Assembly (NCBI RefSeq): GCF_022669155.1
Contig: NZ_JALBVB010000034.1
Span: 55,682 to 119,681, forward strand
DNA from: Kineococcus sp. TRM81007
Lineage (GTDB): Bacteria; Actinomycetota; Actinomycetes; Actinomycetales; Kineococcaceae
DNA: 64,000 bases
Reading direction: 5' to 3'
Shown one piece after another: positions 61,954 to 64,000 of the stretch (position 1 is the stretch's first letter; each line of letters opens with the position of its first letter). Made by a program: the position numbers and the translations under genes. The notes under the pieces were generated by a model. That model made no database searches. It had not been told where the DNA came from and saw nothing but the letters and a program-made list of their open reading frames with translations.

Positions 61954-62955
61954 TCAGGACGCTCCGGCCGCACCCGCCAACGCCACCACGACCCGGTCCA
62001 CGCTCGAGGCGAGCCCCCAGCGCGACACCAGCTCCCGCAACCGGGCCGGGTCGGCCGCCTCGCGCGGCAGCGCCCCGCCCACCCGCGCCACCGGAGCGTC
62101 CGCGACGGTGCGCACGACAGCCGGCGCGGCGTCCAGGTAGGCGCCCGCCTCCAGCAGCCTGCGACGCCGCCCCGCCGGCAGGTCCGGCGCCGCCGAGGCG
62201 GCTGCTGCCCGCACCCCCGCCAGGTCCCCGTACCGGGCCAGCAGCGCCGCCGCCGTCCTCTCCCCGATCCCGGCCACCCCCGGCAACCCGTCGGAGGGGT
62301 CCCCGCGCAGCACCGCCAGGTCCGCGTACGCGGCCCCGCCCCGCACCCCGTGGCGCTCGGCCAGCCACGCCTCGTCCACCAGCTCGCCCTTGCGCACCCC
62401 CCGGCCCACGTACAGGACCGCCACACCGGCCGCGTCGTCGACGAGCTGGAACAGGTCCCGGTCCCCGCTGACCACCAGCACGCCCCCGCGCCCGCCGGCC
62501 GCGACCGCCCGGGCGGCCAGGGTCGCGATGACGTCGTCGGCCTCGAACCCCGCACAGCCCACCCGGGCCACCCCCAGCGCCGCCAGCACGTCCACGATCA
62601 CCGGGACCTGCGGCCCCAGCGCCGCCGGGGCGTCCTCGCCCCCCTCGGCACCCACCCGGTGCGCCTTGTACGACGGCAGGGCCGCCACCCGGAACGCCGG
62701 GCGCCAGTCGTCGTCCCAGCACACCACCAGCCGCTCCGGACGGTGCTCGGCGACCAGGAACGCCAGCGCGTCCAGGAAGCCGCGCACCGCGTTGACGGGC
62801 GTGCCGTCGGGCGCGGTCAGCGACTGCGGCACGCCGTGGAACGCGCGGTAGTACAGCGAGGCCGCGTCCAGCAGGAGCGTGCCGACGGCGCGGGACGAGG
62901 CCGGGGGAGCGGGGGAGGTGGAGGCTGCGGGGGAGGTGGAGGCTGCGGGGGGCAC
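61954..62955 (-). CDS. 5'-3' exonuclease (PIN/FEN-like, Pol I 5'-nuclease type)
   Basis: A 333-residue stand-alone flap nuclease like the N-terminal domain of DNA polymerase I. 'LLLDAASLYYRAFHGVP' near residues 25-41 opens the PIN fold. 'VVCWDDDWRPAFR', 'GFEADDVIATLAARA' and 'VVSGDRDLFQLVDD' supply metal-binding acidic residues. The helix-hairpin-helix is 'GDPSDGLPGVAGIGERTAAA' with 'LLARYGDLAGV'. A 20-residue Pro/Ala/Ser-rich N-terminus precedes the fold. GTG 62955 after GGGAGG at 8 bases. Repair or Okazaki-fragment processing role. Confidence 0.9.
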   Translation of the reverse strand: MPPAASTSPAASTSPAPPASSRAVGTLLLDAASLYYRAFHGVPQSLTAPDGTPVNAVRGFLDALAFLVAEHRPERLVVCWDDDWRPAFRVAALPSYKAHRVGAEGGEDAPAALGPQVPVIVDVLAALGVARVGCAGFEADDVIATLAARAVAAGGRGGVLVVSGDRDLFQLVDDAAGVAVLYVGRGVRKGELVDEAWLAERHGVRGGAAYADLAVLRGDPSDGLPGVAGIGERTAAALLARYGDLAGVRAAAASAAPDLPAGRRRRLLEAGAYLDAAPAVVRTVADAPVARVGGALPREAADPARLRELVSRWGLASSVDRVVVALAGAAGAS

Positions 62956-63108
62956 GCGCGCGATCCTCCCACCCGTCTGTGCAGGTCCTCCGGAGGTTGT
63001 GGGCGGCACCGACGAGCGGGGGACGCACCGGGCGCCCGCGTGCCGCACCCTGGTGGTAGTGCCCCGCACGCACCGGTGAGCGGGGCCGAGACCGAGGAGG
63101 GGTCCGCA

Positions 63109-63987
63109 GTGCACACCACCGACAGCACCACCCGCACCGCCCGGCAGGGACGTCGGCGCCGCCTGGCGGTGCTGGCCGGTTCCGGCGCGACGGCGCTCGC
63201 CCTGGGCCTGAGCGCCTGCGGCGGCCAGGACGAGCCCGCTTCCACGGGGGCCGTCAGCACGCAGCTGAGCGCGTACGAGGTCGTGCAGGCCTCGGCCGAG
63301 CGGTCCAGCACCGCCGGCAGCGCGAAGTTCGCCTTCACCGTGGACGCGGCGGGTGGTGGCGAGAGCGCGACCGTCAGCGGCGAGGGCGCCTTCGACGCCG
63401 CCGAGCAGGAGGTGCGCCTGGACGTGAGCCTGCCCGCCGCGGCCACCGGCGCCGCCGGGGGCGGGGGAGAGGTGGAGGTGCGCCTGGTCGAGGACACCGC
63501 CTACGTCTCCGGCGCCCCGCTGACGGGGCAGGGCCAGTGGGTGCGCCTGCCGCTGGACGCCGCCGCCACCGCGGGCGTCGACACCAGCACCCTGGACCCG
63601 TCCCACCAGCTCGAGCAGCTGAAGGCCGTGGCCGACGACGTGCGTGAGGTGCCTGCCACCGACGTGCGCGGGGTGCAGGCGCGCGGCTACGCCGGCAGCA
63701 TCGACATGGTCAAGGCGCTGGAGCAGCTGCCCGCCGAGCAGCGCACCGCCGAGGCGGAGCAGGCCGCCGCCGAGGTCGGCAGCGTGCCGTTCACCCTGTA
63801 CGTCGACGAGGAGAACCGCCCCGTGCGACTGGTCGTCGACGCCGTCGGCCCGGAGGGTGCCACCGCCACGGTGAGCATGGACTACTACGACTGGGGCAGC
63901 GACGTCGACGTGACCGCTCCCGACCCGGCCTCCGTCGTGGAGCTGCCCGCCGGGCAGATGCCGGTCCAGGAGGGCGCGGCGGCCTGA
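63109..63987 (+). CDS. LppX/LprAFG-type lipoprotein
   Basis: A 292-residue lipoprotein: Arg-rich start, hydrophobic stretch, lipobox 'ALGLSACGGQDEP' (Cys near residue 37). The mature domain (about 55-270) has 'QASAERSSTAGSAKFAFTVD', 'VEVRLVEDTAYVSGAPLTGQ' and 'VPFTLYVDEENRPVRLVVDA', the beta-sheet pattern of the LppX/LprG half-barrel that carries lipids across the envelope. It lacks a partner transporter (such as P55) here. GTG 63109 with GAGGAGGGG upstream. Confidence 0.85.
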   Translation: MHTTDSTTRTARQGRRRRLAVLAGSGATALALGLSACGGQDEPASTGAVSTQLSAYEVVQASAERSSTAGSAKFAFTVDAAGGGESATVSGEGAFDAAEQEVRLDVSLPAAATGAAGGGGEVEVRLVEDTAYVSGAPLTGQGQWVRLPLDAAATAGVDTSTLDPSHQLEQLKAVADDVREVPATDVRGVQARGYAGSIDMVKALEQLPAEQRTAEAEQAAAEVGSVPFTLYVDEENRPVRLVVDAVGPEGATATVSMDYYDWGSDVDVTAPDPASVVELPAGQMPVQEGAAA

Positions 63988-64000
63988 GGCGAGTCGCGCG

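Overview
The window is chromosomal DNA of a very high-GC actinobacterium. It carries a complete Pup-proteasome locus (mpa/arc, dop, pup, prcB, prcA, pafA, pafB, pafC), the mycothiol ligase mshC, F420/flavin-type oxidoreductases, tatA-tatC, and third-codon positions that are almost always G or C. A member of the Kineosporiales (Kineococcus-like) is my best guess, by inference only. No rRNA, tRNA, insertion sequence, prophage or CRISPR array was recognised. Genes are densely packed, with many GTG starts and GTGA/ATGA overlaps. No stretch longer than about 230 bases lacks a gene.

Layout. 1-13.3 kb: metabolic and regulatory genes: the end of an ArgP-type LysR regulator, an ABC ATPase, a PdxH-like oxidase, an aminoglycoside-type kinase, an ECF sigma/anti-sigma pair, a lytic transglycosylase, a frameshifted degenerate EAL protein, a carboxylate-amine ligase, a frameshifted lipoprotein, a deazaflavin/DUF1772 operon divergent from a TetR gene, an LLM monooxygenase and a cupin. 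13.3-20.5 kb: ABC exporter, FNT channel plus cyanase, MarR plus LLM monooxygenase, DUF5703, an acidic protein, and uppP. 20.5-29.4 kb: CorA with an unusual insert, the actinobacterial trio (histidine phosphatase, DUF3090, SCO1664-type kinase-like protein) leading into mshC, a DUF3500 lipoprotein, and three tandem AIM24-family genes. 29.5-38.4 kb: PAC2, HAD, alpha/beta hydrolase, RecB-like nuclease, site-2 protease, trmI, YdjM-type and BrkB-type membrane proteins.

38.6-56.3 kb is the proteasome region. The Mpa/ARC ATPase is followed by a convergent NUDIX gene and an inserted macA-macB1-macB2 efflux operon, then dop-pup-prcB-prcA-pafA, two FKBP isomerases, DUF3866, an acyltransferase and pafB-pafC. 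Pup (ending GGQ) is deamidated by Dop, ligated to targets by PafA, unfolded with its target by Mpa and degraded in the PrcBA core. PafBC is the WYL-type DNA-damage regulator commonly encoded nearby. 56.4-64 kb: a zinc-ribbon protein, tatA-tatC, a diacylglycerol-kinase-family protein, a Ski2/Mtr4-like helicase, a 5'-3' exonuclease and an LppX/LprG-type lipoprotein.

Regulatory texture. Over 20 genes have a TANNNT -10-like hexamer, most of them ending 6-8 bases before the annotated start codon. That is the signature of leaderless transcription. Two of these hexamers precede very short ORFs whose stops overlap (GTGA) the starts of uppP and the site-2 protease. Strong hairpins separate convergent genes, and short GC-rich tandem repeats are frequent both between and within genes.
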